A stretch of 64,000 nt of DNA from Bradyrhizobium sp. OK095 (lineage in GTDB: Bacteria > Pseudomonadota > Alphaproteobacteria > Rhizobiales > Xanthobacteraceae). This document shows positions 54,753 to 62,982 of the stretch, piece after piece. The position numbers and the translations under genes were made by a program. The stretch lies in the NCBI RefSeq assembly GCF_900109945.1, contig NZ_FOBX01000022.1:1-64000 (forward strand), given 5' to 3'. Each line of letters begins with the position of its first letter. Within the stretch, counting starts at the first letter, position 1. Below the pieces are notes generated by a model that made no database searches, was not told where the DNA came from, and saw only the letters and a program-made list of their open reading frames with translations.

Positions 54753-55370
54753 ATGCGCGATCTCGACAAGGCACTGGCGGACATTGGGGCGATCCGCAGC
54801 CAGATTGCGGCAGGCACCGCGTTCCGCGGCTACGGCCCGGCGACGATGGCGGCGACCGGCGCCGTCGCGCTTCTCACCGCGATCCTGCAATTCTGGCTGC
54901 TCGGCGATCTCACAAGCGAGCCGCTCGGCTTCTTCTTCGGCTGGCTCATTGCTGCTACGCTTTCCGGCCTGATCATCGGCATCGAGATGCGCGCGCGTTC
55001 GCGCCGCCATCATTCGGGTCTGGCGGATGCCATGATCCACCAGGCGGTCGAGCAGTTCCTGCCCGCCGGCGTTGCCGGTGTGCTGCTTGCGGTGGTGATG
55101 TGGAAGTTCGCGAGCGAGACGCTGTGGTTGCTGCCGGGCTTGTGGCAGATCCTGGTGTCGCTCGGCATCTTCGCCTCCGTCCGTTCGCTGCCGCGCACCG
55201 TCGCACTCGCGGGCGCCTGGTATTTCGTTTCCGGCTTCGCGGTCGTCGTGCTCGCGAGCCAAACCCACACGCTATCGCCATGGACCATGGGGCTGCCTTT
55301 CGTGATCGGGCAGTCGGTGATGGCGGGCATTCTGTATTTCGCGTCCGGAGACAATGATGTCGAAGACTGA
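54753..55370 (+). CDS. Multi-pass membrane protein paired with a winged-helix regulator
   Basis: This 205-residue protein begins MRDLDKALADIGAIRSQIAA, an amphipathic helix. About six hydrophobic segments follow, including ATMAATGAVALLTAILQFW, GFFFGWLIAATLSGLIIGI and AGVLLAVVMWKFA. No transporter signature is visible. The start could be a TTG four codons earlier. The end overlaps the next gene by 17 bases. Pairs of such a membrane protein with this type of regulator recur in proteobacteria; the role is unknown. Confidence 0.82.
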   Translation: MRDLDKALADIGAIRSQIAAGTAFRGYGPATMAATGAVALLTAILQFWLLGDLTSEPLGFFFGWLIAATLSGLIIGIEMRARSRRHHSGLADAMIHQAVEQFLPAGVAGVLLAVVMWKFASETLWLLPGLWQILVSLGIFASVRSLPRTVALAGAWYFVSGFAVVVLASQTHTLSPWTMGLPFVIGQSVMAGILYFASGDNDVED

Positions 55371-55731
55371 CAGCGCGCCGTTCTCATATGAAGGGCTCGA
55401 CCGCGTGATTCACGAGAAGGCGAGGCTTGGGCTTCTGACGTCTCTGATGGCGCATCCCAAGGGTCTTGCGTTCGCCGATCTCAAGCAGCTCTGCGGCCTC
55501 ACCGACGGCAATCTCAGCCGGCATCTCGCCGTGCTGCAGGAAGCCGGGCTCGTCGAGGTGACTAAGGGCTATGAGGGCAATCGCCCGCACACCAGCTGCC
55601 GCCTGACCAAGGCCGGCCGCCGCCGCTTCCTCGACTATCTCGCCGTGCTCGAGCGGCTGGTGCGCGACGCTGCGAAAGCCGCCGGTCGCGAGGCGCCGTC
55701 GCTCGGACGCCTCGGCATCATCTCGACCTGA
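55354..55731 (+). CDS. Winged-helix transcriptional regulator (PF13601/HTH_34-like)
   Basis: This 125-residue protein is a single winged-helix domain. EKARLGLLTSLMAHPKGLAF is followed by the recognition region LKQLCGLTDGNLSRHLAVLQEAGLV and the wing with YEGNRPHTSCRLTKAGRRRF. The C-terminal helix probably dimerises it. It is translationally coupled to the membrane protein gene. The two palindromes at 54682 and 55753 are the obvious targets, implying control of itself and of uppS; this is inference. A second ATG is one codon in. Confidence 0.9.
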   Translation: MMSKTDSAPFSYEGLDRVIHEKARLGLLTSLMAHPKGLAFADLKQLCGLTDGNLSRHLAVLQEAGLVEVTKGYEGNRPHTSCRLTKAGRRRFLDYLAVLERLVRDAAKAAGREAPSLGRLGIIST

Positions 55732-55752
55732 TCCTCCCCTTTTTGACCGGAG

Positions 55753-55769
55753 ACTTTGCAATGCAAAGT
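55753..55769. promoter_or_regulatory. Operator ACTTTG-CAATG-CAAAGT over the uppS start codon
   Basis: A perfect inverted repeat centred on the uppS ATG (55761-55763). It matches the palindrome at 54682-54700 in both arms and in four of five central bases. Binding here could block transcription or the ribosome site CGGAGA just upstream. Confidence 0.7.
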
Positions 55770-56501
55770 GACATCGCGTCCCGCAACGAGAAGCTTCACG
55801 TCGGCATCATCATGGACGGCAACGGCAGATGGGCGACACGCCGCGGCCTGTCGCGCCTGCGCGGCCACGAGGCCGGCGTCGAGGCGATCCGCCGCATCGT
55901 CGAGGCCGCGCCCAAGCAGGGCATAGGCACGCTGACGCTCTATGCTTTCTCCACCGACAATTGGCGAAGGCCGAAGGCCGAGGTCGCCGCGCTGATGACC
56001 CTGCTGCGCTTCTATCTCGCCAACGAGGTGCAGAGCCTCGTCAAGAACGGCGTGCGTCTCACCGTGATCGGCCGTCGCGACCGGCTGCCTGACGGCATCG
56101 CCAATGCGATCACGCGAGCCGAACAGGCCACCGCCCAGGGCAGCACGCTTCATTTGCGCATCGCCGTCGACTATTCCGCCCGCGACGCCATCCTCAACGC
56201 CGCAACCAAGGCGGCGGCGCTGACGAGCCTCACCCGCGAAGCCTTCTCGCAGCTTGTCACCGGCGAGGCCGGCTTGCGCGATGTCGATCTCATCATCCGC
56301 ACCTCCGGCGAGAAGCGGCTGTCGGACTTCCTGCTGTGGGAAGGCGCCTATGCCGAGCTGCACTTCACCGAGCGGATGTGGCCCGAATTCGAGGCGAGCG
56401 ATCTCGCTGCGGCTCTCGCCTCCTTCCATGGCCGCGAGCGCCGCTTCGGTGGCCTTCAGGCCATCATGCCCGAAGAGGTGCCGTCACTCTCCCGTGTGTG
56501 A
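55761..56501 (+). CDS. uppS: Isoprenyl (undecaprenyl/decaprenyl) diphosphate synthase, cis-prenyltransferase
   Basis: This 246-residue enzyme adds isopentenyl units in cis to make a polyprenyl diphosphate carrier. The catalytic Asp is in GIIMDGNGRWATRRG. The C-terminal pyrophosphate-binding stretch is IIRTSGEKRLSDFLLWEGAYAE, a TSGE/SDF variant of the usual TGGE/SNF. No cdsA, frr or dxr genes follow, unlike the housekeeping uppS locus, so this is likely a second copy. The start lies 29 bases after the regulator stop, inside an operator palindrome. Confidence 0.93.
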   Translation: MQSDIASRNEKLHVGIIMDGNGRWATRRGLSRLRGHEAGVEAIRRIVEAAPKQGIGTLTLYAFSTDNWRRPKAEVAALMTLLRFYLANEVQSLVKNGVRLTVIGRRDRLPDGIANAITRAEQATAQGSTLHLRIAVDYSARDAILNAATKAAALTSLTREAFSQLVTGEAGLRDVDLIIRTSGEKRLSDFLLWEGAYAELHFTERMWPEFEASDLAAALASFHGRERRFGGLQAIMPEEVPSLSRV

Positions 56502-56621
56502 CATACGGCACAGGAAACGAGCTGTTCGTTTTCAGCCGCATGATTGGCAGCGATGTCCAAGCCGCCGGCATGCGGTCTCGGTTAGGTGTGCGGTCTACGC
56601 AACCTGCCGAGAGCGTCACGC

Positions 56622-57149
56622 ATGTCACAGCTATCTCTGGATGCCGTTGTCGAGCCGAACGAGACGAGAGGAATTGTCTGCATCAGGGCGGCCGATGCAT
56701 CCGATATGGACAGTCTCTCGATCTATTTCACCGGCCTTTCCACGACGACGCGCAACAAGCGCTTCATGGGCGCGCGGGCGGACATCGCGATAGTCGCGGC
56801 CGAATGCGTCGCCAAAGCCAGCCATCCCGATCACTTCACCTTGCTCGCCGAGCTCAGGCAGGAGGGGCGCGGCATGATCATCGGCGAGACGCTCTATGCC
56901 TATGATGCAGCTGCCCGGCATGGCGAGTTCGCGATCTCGGTCGCCGATGCATTTCAGCGCACGGGCCTCGGCTTGCAGATGATGACCGCGATGGAGAGGC
57001 GCGCGAGCGATCTCGGTCACGAGATGATCGCAGCCGAGACCGCGCGGGCAAATGCCGAAATGCGCGGCCTCGCCAAGAAGGCGGGCTTTTGCGACACCGG
57101 CCTCGGAGACTGGCAATCGGTTCACTTCGCAAAACGGCTGTCGCGCTAG
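56622..57149 (+). CDS. GNAT family N-acetyltransferase
   Basis: This 175-residue protein has a GNAT core. The acetyl-CoA loop appears as VADAFQRTGLGLQMMTAMER near residue 120, then AETARANAEMRGLAKKAGF. The N-terminal part has IRAADASDMDSLSIYFTGLS. The arrangement resembles the acetyltransferase domain of Pat-like protein acetylases, but alone. Substrate unknown. It follows uppS by 120 bases; whether it belongs to that transcript is not clear. Confidence 0.88.
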   Translation: MSQLSLDAVVEPNETRGIVCIRAADASDMDSLSIYFTGLSTTTRNKRFMGARADIAIVAAECVAKASHPDHFTLLAELRQEGRGMIIGETLYAYDAAARHGEFAISVADAFQRTGLGLQMMTAMERRASDLGHEMIAAETARANAEMRGLAKKAGFCDTGLGDWQSVHFAKRLSR

Positions 57150-57230
57150 CCACAAGCGCCTGATTTGCCGCATGGCATAGATCGTGCTCTAGTATCGCCT
57201 GGATTTCCCCAGCGATGGGAGCTTTCTGCG

Positions 57231-57716
57231 ATGCGCGCAGTTCTGGATTATTGCACCGGCGGAACGGAACGGCAGGTTGCGGCCGGCACCCTCGTCGTCA
57301 CCGAGGGCAGCACCACTGGCCATCTCTACGTCCTCATGCAGGGCAAGCTCGAGGTGCTCAAGGGCGAGATGGTGGTTGCCACCGTCACCGAGCCAGGCGC
57401 GGTCCTCGGCGAGATGTCCGTGCTGTTGGGTCAGCCGCACACTGCGACGGTGCGAGCCTGTTCCGATGCGGTCGTCTACGAATTCGAGGATGCCGCCTCG
57501 TTCCTCAAACAGGAGCCGGGGGTTGCGCTCCTGATCGCGAAGTTGCTGGCGCAGCGGCTCAACGTCGCCAACACTTATCTCGCCGATCTCAAGCGGCAAT
57601 ATGCCGGCCACGGCACGCATCTGGCCATGGTCGGCGAAGTGCTCCAGAGCATGATCAACCTGCCGCCGCTCGAGGTCTCGCCAGGCTCGGATCGGCAATC
57701 CGACCCAAGGATGTGA
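57231..57716 (+). CDS. Single-domain cyclic-nucleotide-binding protein
   Basis: This 161-residue protein has only a cNMP-binding beta barrel (about residues 10-115). It contains GTLVVTEGSTTGHLYVLMQG and the phosphate-cassette region PGAVLGEMSVLLGQPHTATV. The Arg that usually follows in cAMP binders (R-S/T-A) is replaced by HTATV, so ligand binding is uncertain. There is no C-terminal helix-turn-helix, so it is not a Crp-type regulator. GGGAG precedes the ATG. Its end overlaps the convergent phosphoesterase gene by 62 bases. Confidence 0.88.
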   Translation: MRAVLDYCTGGTERQVAAGTLVVTEGSTTGHLYVLMQGKLEVLKGEMVVATVTEPGAVLGEMSVLLGQPHTATVRACSDAVVYEFEDAASFLKQEPGVALLIAKLLAQRLNVANTYLADLKRQYAGHGTHLAMVGEVLQSMINLPPLEVSPGSDRQSDPRM

Positions 57717-58482
57717 GCCAGTCCGGAGGCTCCTCGATATAGCTCGCCGGCCGCTTCAGCGGCGCGTCGAGGTCGACCCACTGCGCTTCGCCCGCCGCGA
57801 GCCAGAACGCCTTGTTGGCATCGAGATCGAGCACGATATGCGTCGGCGGCCGACCCGGTTGCAGGCCGGCGTTGAACACCCAGGTCTGGCCCAGCCGGTC
57901 GAACCACGAGCCGTCGGTGATGAACGGCGATTGATGGACATGGCCCGAGATCACCATCGAGGGCTGATATTGCATGATCCATTGCACCAGCTCGACATCG
58001 CCGAAGAAGCGCTTGCCGCCCCAGCTGGTCGGCGAATTGGCCGGCGGTGCATGATGCGCCCAGATCCAGCGCTTGGGACGATTGACCGCGGCGTCGCGCA
58101 GCTGATCGACGATGCGCTGCTTGACCAGCGGCCCATCCCACCACGGGCACACCGTGAACAGCGTATCGCCGAGCGCGATGTTGTCGCCGTCGCAGGCAAT
58201 GCCCAGCTCTCGCACCTCCGAGATCCAGCGCGAGATCTTTTCGCCCTCCGCATTGCGCTCGTCGAGATCGTGATTGCCGGAGCAGAGGATCACGCGGGTC
58301 TGCGCCGCGATCAGCGCGAGATATTTTTTTACCACCACGATCTGCGCGCGAAAATCCACCATCGAGCCGATATCGAGCGCATCGCCGGCGAAGATCACGA
58401 GGTCGAACTGCGGCGCCGCGCTGACCAGCCAGTCGAGCTGCGGCAGCGAGTAGTGCAGGTCGGCCACGACCAGGCAGCGCAT
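57655..58482 (-). CDS. Metallophosphoesterase
   Basis: This 275-residue calcineurin-like enzyme has the metal-site motifs VVADLHYSLPQ, FAGDALDIGS, CSGNHDLDE and ISGHVHQSP. WAHHAPP supplies a further His. Family members cleave phosphoesters, including cyclic nucleotides and nucleic acids; the convergent neighbour that may bind cyclic nucleotides is suggestive but no more. The ribosome site is weak. The 62-base 3' overlap with the convergent gene is real unless one C-terminus is mis-set. Confidence 0.9.
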   Translation of the reverse strand: MRCLVVADLHYSLPQLDWLVSAAPQFDLVIFAGDALDIGSMVDFRAQIVVVKKYLALIAAQTRVILCSGNHDLDERNAEGEKISRWISEVRELGIACDGDNIALGDTLFTVCPWWDGPLVKQRIVDQLRDAAVNRPKRWIWAHHAPPANSPTSWGGKRFFGDVELVQWIMQYQPSMVISGHVHQSPFITDGSWFDRLGQTWVFNAGLQPGRPPTHIVLDLDANKAFWLAAGEAQWVDLDAPLKRPASYIEEPPDWLTSLGRIADPSLARPRAAAG

Positions 58483-58660
58483 TGAAAATCCGGTGGTGAG
58501 ACGTTGAAAATATCGGGGAATTGCAAAAACTTATAAAGCAAAAAGCAGACCAGCATGGCCGCTTTCACTCGTCAATGCAATGAGATGCGGGGCGGGCGTC
58601 GCAGGGCTGGACCGGATCGTCGAATTCTGATGTCGTGGCCTTGCCCAACGCGGTGACCGC

Positions 58661-59350
58661 ATGACCTCCTTCAAGACGATTCGTGCCCGCGCCGAGAAAC
58701 GCAAGGGCGGCCCCAAGGCGCTCGACAAGCTGATGCCCGACAAGCCCGATTTGAAGGACCTGGCAAAGCTCGGCGACGACCGAATCCTCGCCGAGATGAG
58801 CAAGCGGGTGTTTTGCGCGGGCTTTGCCTGGAGCGTGATCGATTCGAAATGGGACGGCTTTGAAGAGGCCTTCCTGCGCTTCCAGCCGGCCGAGCTTACC
58901 TTCCAGCCCGAGGATTATTGGGAAGGCCTGTTGCGCGACACGCGCATCGTGCGCAACGGCGCCAAGATCATGTCGGTGCGTGACAATGCCGCCTTCGTGC
59001 AGGACATTGCGAAAGAACACGGCAGCTTCGGCAAGTTCCTGGCGAAGTGGCCGCCGTCCAACGAGATGGGCCTGCTCGACCTCCTCAGCAAGCGCGGCAG
59101 CCGGTTGGGGGGCAACACCGGCCAGATGCTGCTGCGCTTCGTCGGCTGGGACGGTTTTGTCACCTCCAGGGACGTCGTCGCGTCCTTGCGCGCTGCCGGC
59201 CTCGACATTGCCGAAGAGGTCAAATCAAAGGGCGATCTCGCAAAAGTGCAGGCGCAGTTCAACGCCTGGGCTGAGGAAACCGGTCTGCCCTACACATATC
59301 TGTCACGCATCTGCGCACTCTCGGTTGGCGAGAACCGCAGCGAGCATTAG
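58661..59350 (+). CDS. DNA-3-methyladenine glycosylase I family protein
   Basis: This 229-residue protein matches the adenine glycosylase family (Tag-like, PF03352). RVFCAGFAWSVIDSKWDGFEEAF lies near residue 50, with QPEDYWEGLLRDTRIVRNGAKI and the C-terminal LPYTYLSRICALSVG. The family excises 3-methyladenine from alkylated DNA. It lacks the standard N-terminal Tag opening and zinc ligands, so it is a divergent branch. The DUF1330 gene follows closely. Confidence 0.87.
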   Translation: MTSFKTIRARAEKRKGGPKALDKLMPDKPDLKDLAKLGDDRILAEMSKRVFCAGFAWSVIDSKWDGFEEAFLRFQPAELTFQPEDYWEGLLRDTRIVRNGAKIMSVRDNAAFVQDIAKEHGSFGKFLAKWPPSNEMGLLDLLSKRGSRLGGNTGQMLLRFVGWDGFVTSRDVVASLRAAGLDIAEEVKSKGDLAKVQAQFNAWAEETGLPYTYLSRICALSVGENRSEH

Positions 59351-59375
59351 GCCACTGGAAATCAGGAGAAACAAA

Positions 59376-59669
59376 ATGGCAAAAGCCTATTGGGTTGCCA
59401 CTTACCGCGCGATCAAGAATCCCGACGCCATGGCGGCCTACGCAAAACTGTCACGTCCGGCCATCGAAGCAGCCGGCGGTCGCGTGCTCGCGCGCGGGAT
59501 GCCGGCTGCCGCCTTCGAGCATGGCCAGATGGAACGCGTCGTCCTCATCGAGTTCGACAGTGTCGCGAGCGCCTTGGCGGCTTATGAGAGCCCGGCCTAC
59601 AAGGCAGCTCACGATCTGCTCGGCGACGGCGCAGATCGCGATATCAGGGTCGTCGAAGCCGCCGAATAG
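59376..59669 (+). CDS. DUF1330 domain-containing protein
   Basis: This 97-residue alpha-beta barrel dimer-type protein shows MAKAYWVATYRAIKNPDAMA, then AAGGRVLARG and VVLIEFDSVASALAAYESPAYKAA, the DUF1330 pattern. Function is unknown; the fold is shared with EthD and antibiotic monooxygenases. AGGAGAAA lies just before the ATG. It starts 25 bases after the glycosylase stop, so they are probably one operon. Confidence 0.93.
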   Translation: MAKAYWVATYRAIKNPDAMAAYAKLSRPAIEAAGGRVLARGMPAAAFEHGQMERVVLIEFDSVASALAAYESPAYKAAHDLLGDGADRDIRVVEAAE

Positions 59670-59759
59670 CGCTGCGTCGGTCTGATCGTGGACATCGTGT
59701 GGCGATCCCGTGCCGTGAGCGCGGCGATCGCCGCGCGCGATCACGAAATACATTTTTCC

Positions 59760-59784
59760 GGAACATTCCTGCGCAGTACCCGTT
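59760..59784 (+). promoter_or_regulatory. EcfG-type general stress response promoter (GGAAC-N16-CGTT)
   Basis: GGAAC at 59760-59764 and CGTT at 59781-59784 are separated by exactly 16 bases, the consensus for the alphaproteobacterial extracytoplasmic sigma factor EcfG. It lies 15 bases before a short ORF and 89 bases before the gene at 59873. Confidence 0.7.
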
Positions 59785-59798
59785 CGGGAGTTTGAGCC

Positions 59799-59876
59799 AT
59801 GCGACACAAGCGCAGGGAACGCCCGCGTCGGCTCAAATCGATGAAACCCGACACGCCCGAACGGAGCAGCCCATGA
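59799..59876 (+). CDS. Short upstream ORF (25 aa), Arg-rich, overlapping the next gene
   Basis: An ATG with GGGAG nine bases upstream opens 25 codons starting MRHKRRERPRRLKSMK. It closes in a TGA that overlaps the next gene's ATG as ATGA. That layout points to translational coupling. It is preceded by the EcfG-type promoter. No family is recognised; it may be a leader peptide. Confidence 0.4.
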   Translation: MRHKRRERPRRLKSMKPDTPERSSP

Positions 59877-60166
59877 AACTCACAACCGAACAGGTGAAGC
59901 AGACCGTTAACCAGCTCGGCGCCCAGGTGCTGCCCGACGAACATCCCGCCATGCCGCAGCTGAACAGCATGTTCGGCGAGCACACCTTCTTCGTCGACGA
60001 AACGGGCCTGAAGGTCCTCGAGCCCACCCCGTCACTCAGCGCCGAACGCCAGACCGGCGAGGTCGTCAGCCTCGCCGACTGGAGCGATGCAGATTTGACG
60101 CGCCTGATGGCGCATGAGCCGGAGCCGACCGGTGTGATCGTGGTGTTCGAGCATGTGAGGCATTGA
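59873..60166 (+). CDS. Small hypothetical protein (97 aa), likely stress induced
   Basis: No family is recognised. The protein is acidic and soluble, starting MKLTTEQVKQTVNQLGAQVL and containing FGEHTFFVDETGLKVLE. It ends GVIVVFEHVRH. Its start is coupled to the 25-codon ORF, and an EcfG-type promoter lies upstream, so expression under general stress is inferred. It converges on dinB. Confidence 0.8.
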   Translation: MKLTTEQVKQTVNQLGAQVLPDEHPAMPQLNSMFGEHTFFVDETGLKVLEPTPSLSAERQTGEVVSLADWSDADLTRLMAHEPEPTGVIVVFEHVRH

Positions 60167-60237
60167 CTGGTTCGCACCGATCGACTTGCATCGGTGGCGG
60201 GTTTGAAAAATCCTACCACTGTCGTTGCCAGTCCGGT

Positions 60238-61338
60238 TCAAATGCCGAAAGTCAGCTGCGGCTCCGCATCGTCCCCGTCCTGAAGCGAAGACAGTGAGAC
60301 CCCCAGCAGCCTGACGCGCTTGGGCAGCGGCATCTCGACCTCGAGCAGGCCACAGGCCAACCGCTCCAGCTCTTCCCGGCCTGCAACCGGTGCGAGGGTG
60401 GACCTGCTGCGTGTGATGATCTCGAAGTCGGCGAATTTGATCTTCAGGGTGACGGTGCGGCCGCGGTTGCCGGTCGTCTCGCAATGGCGCCAGACCTTGT
60501 CGACGAGGGGTTTGAGCTCGGCGACCAGCGTCTCGAATTCGTCGAGGTCGGTCGAGAACGTGGTCTCCGCGCCGATCGACTTGCGGATCCGGTTGGCCCG
60601 GACCGGCCGTTCGTCGATACCGCGTGAGATCCAGTAGTAATAGGCTCCGGACTTGCCGAAATTCGCATTCATGAACTCCAGCGTCTGGTTGCGGATGTCG
60701 AGACCGGTGAACAGGCCGAGCGCGTTCATCTTCGCACTCGTCGCCGGGCCGATCCCATGGAATTTTCCGACGGGCAGCGTCTCGACGAAGCCGGGTCCCA
60801 TCTCCGGCGAGATCACGAACTGGCCGTTGGGCTTGCGATGATCGGAGGCGAGTTTTGCAAGAAACTTGTTGTAGGAAATGCCCGCGGAAGCATTGAGGCC
60901 CGTCTCGGCCCTGATCCTCTCGCGGACCAGCAAGGCGACGTCGCGCGCCAGCGGGATGCCTTGCAAATTTTCCGTCACATCGAGATAGGCTTCGTCGAGC
61001 GACAACGGCTCGATGATGGGCGTGTGCTCGGCAAAGATCTCGCGGATCTGCCTGGAGATCGCCTTGTAGACCTCGAAGCGCGGCCTGACGAAGATCAGGT
61101 CGGGACATTGCCGCTTCGCCGTCACCGATGGCATCGCGGAGCGAACGCCGAATTTACGGGCCTCGTAGCTCGCGGCGGCGACGACGCCGCGCTCCGCGGA
61201 GCCGCCGACGGCGACCGGCTTGCCGCGCAGCTCCGGATTGTCGCGCTGTTCCACGGACGCATAGAAGGCATCCATGTCGATATGGATGATCTTGCGGACG
61301 GGCGAGACCTCGCCAGTCACCGTGTCGGATTCGTGCAT
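60238..61338 (-). CDS. dinB: DNA polymerase IV (Y-family)
   Basis: This 366-residue translesion polymerase has the catalytic motifs IIHIDMDAFYASVEQRDNPEL and LSLDEAYLDVTENL. Helix-hairpin-helix-type KFHGIGPATSAKMNALGL and the little-finger domain follow. The C-terminal beta-clamp contact region is near QLTFGI. The ATG at 61338 is used; a GTG seven codons upstream is also possible. No LexA box was confidently seen upstream. Confidence 0.96.
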   Translation of the reverse strand: MHESDTVTGEVSPVRKIIHIDMDAFYASVEQRDNPELRGKPVAVGGSAERGVVAAASYEARKFGVRSAMPSVTAKRQCPDLIFVRPRFEVYKAISRQIREIFAEHTPIIEPLSLDEAYLDVTENLQGIPLARDVALLVRERIRAETGLNASAGISYNKFLAKLASDHRKPNGQFVISPEMGPGFVETLPVGKFHGIGPATSAKMNALGLFTGLDIRNQTLEFMNANFGKSGAYYYWISRGIDERPVRANRIRKSIGAETTFSTDLDEFETLVAELKPLVDKVWRHCETTGNRGRTVTLKIKFADFEIITRSRSTLAPVAGREELERLACGLLEVEMPLPKRVRLLGVSLSSLQDGDDAEPQLTFGI

Positions 61339-61521
61339 GGAAAGATGATACAATCGCACGAAGAGATGCGCGAGGTCATGGATGCTTTGCCGGCGTGCTC
61401 AATGCGGCCATCTGGCGTTTGAATTGAGGCGTTCGGCTTAGAGCTCATCAAAGAACAATCTCAGGCTTGTGAGTCGCAAACCTAGGCATGCGATCCTATA
61501 TCGGCGTGCAGAGGACAGCCC

Positions 61522-61731
61522 ATGCAGTACAGCTCCGAACTCATTCAGACCATGCGCCAGGCACTCGAGACCGTGATGGCGAGCGTGCCGGCCCATCAAT
61601 CGGTGTTTGGCCTGAAAGCCGCCGTGGCCGAATGCATCCTGAACGCTGCCGCGCACGGCCAGACGTCATACGACGGACTGGTGCAGTCCGCCTCCGACCA
61701 GATCCAGCCGATCATCTCGATGCTGACGTGA
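61522..61731 (+). CDS. Small hypothetical helical protein (69 aa)
   Basis: No family is recognised. It starts MQYSSELIQTMRQALETVMA and is mostly predicted helix with AVAECILNAAAHGQTSYDGL. AGAGGA precedes the ATG by six bases, which supports it as a gene. It lies between dinB (divergent) and tRNA-Arg. Confidence 0.75.
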   Translation: MQYSSELIQTMRQALETVMASVPAHQSVFGLKAAVAECILNAAAHGQTSYDGLVQSASDQIQPIISMLT

Positions 61732-61790
61732 GCGCGCGCTCTGGGTGGAGCGCCGGGCAGGGTGTCGATTGGGAAAACTGTGCCACGAAC

Positions 61791-61867
61791 TGGCGCACCC
61801 GATAGGAGTCGAACCTATGACCTTTGCCTTCGGAGGGCAACGCTCTATCCAGCTGAGCTACGGGTGC
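61791..61867 (-). tRNA. tRNA-Arg, anticodon CCG
   Basis: On the minus strand the acceptor GCACCCG pairs with CGGGTGC. The D arm is AGCTCAGCTGGATAGAGC and the anticodon loop CTCCGAA gives anticodon CCG. The T arm is GGTTCGACTCC within a paired stem. CCA is encoded at the 3' end. It decodes the CGG arginine codon. Confidence 0.97.
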
Positions 61868-61925
61868 AACGAGGGTCCATTTAGCCGATTGGCGGGGGGC
61901 GGGCAACCGCTTCCGCCGTCTTCGG

Positions 61926-62981
61926 TCAGGCTGATTTGCGGGCAATACGGCCAGGAACCGGCGCTGCCTCCCGCCCGAGCCCCGCGAATTCGGCGAGCAC
62001 CCGCTCGGCGCAGAGGACGCGGTTGCGGCCGAGCCGCTTGGCTGCATAGAGGGCCTCGTCGGCGGCGCCCAGCAGCCGGTCGGGATTGCCGTCGGCGTCA
62101 GTGGGGATGTGGCTGGCGACGCCGACGCTGAGGGTGACGTGGTTGCCGGCTCCCTCGGCGCCGTGGGCGATCGCCAAGGCCATCACGGCGGAGCGAATCT
62201 CGTCGGCGATGGCGCAGGCGCTGTCGCAGTCCATGTCCGGCAGGATCAGCGCGAATTCTTCCCCGCCATAGCGGCTGGCAAGGTCGAGCGGGCGCACGGC
62301 GTGGCGGCTGACGACATCGGCGACCGCGCGCAGGCACTCGTCGCCGCTCTGGTGGCCGTGGCGGTCGTTGAACAGCTTGAAATGATCGACGTCGACGAAC
62401 AGCAGCGCCATCGGCTTCTGCGTCCGCTGGGCGCGAGCCCATTCGGTCATCAGCATCTGGTCGAAGGCGCGGCGGTTCGACAGGCCGGTCAGCCCGTCCT
62501 TGGTGGCAAGCTCCTTCAGCGCGGTCTCGGCGCGCTTCTGGTCGGTGAGGTCGCGCAGCGTCTCCACGACGGCGATCAAATGGCCGGCCTCGTCATGGAT
62601 CGGGCCGGCGTCGATGGCGAGATAGAGCTGGCTGCCGAGCTTTGGCATCACGCACCAGTTCTCCGCGGAAAAGCCGAGCCCGTTATGGCCGCGTGCGGCA
62701 TATTCCGAATAATATTCCGGCAGCTGCTCGGGCCGGTCGAGCGCGACGAGGTCGGCGAGGCACGGGCGTTTAGTCTCGTAAAAGGCCTGCCAGTGTCTTG
62801 TCGTGCCGATCACCTCGGAGGCGGCGACGCCGGTCAGCCGCTCGCAGGCCCTGTTCCAGATCACGACGCGGCGCTTGGGGTCGATCACGAAGGTCGGCAC
62901 CACCAAATGCTGCATCAGCCGCACTGCATAGGAGTCCGCGACGTCGACGGCTTTCGCTGGAGGTTTCGTTGACTTGGCCAT
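61926..62981 (-). CDS. PAS-GGDEF diguanylate cyclase
   Basis: This 351-residue protein probably makes cyclic di-GMP. A PAS domain (about residues 20-150) starts VPTFVIDPKRRVVIWNRACE. The GGDEF domain (about 165-330) contains DGLTGLSNRRAFDQMLMTEW, FVDVDHFKLFNDRHGHQSGD and the active motif YGGEEFALI. No transmembrane segment is present. It starts one base after the stop of the EAL gene, so the two are cotranscribed with opposing activities. Confidence 0.95.
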   Translation of the reverse strand: MAKSTKPPAKAVDVADSYAVRLMQHLVVPTFVIDPKRRVVIWNRACERLTGVAASEVIGTTRHWQAFYETKRPCLADLVALDRPEQLPEYYSEYAARGHNGLGFSAENWCVMPKLGSQLYLAIDAGPIHDEAGHLIAVVETLRDLTDQKRAETALKELATKDGLTGLSNRRAFDQMLMTEWARAQRTQKPMALLFVDVDHFKLFNDRHGHQSGDECLRAVADVVSRHAVRPLDLASRYGGEEFALILPDMDCDSACAIADEIRSAVMALAIAHGAEGAGNHVTLSVGVASHIPTDADGNPDRLLGAADEALYAAKRLGRNRVLCAERVLAEFAGLGREAAPVPGRIARKSA

Positions 62982-62982
62982 T

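Noticed and set aside
61732..61925. Genomic island boundary at tRNA-Arg(CCG)
   Set aside because: tRNA-Arg genes are common integration sites, but no integrase gene or direct repeat of the tRNA 3' end was seen nearby.
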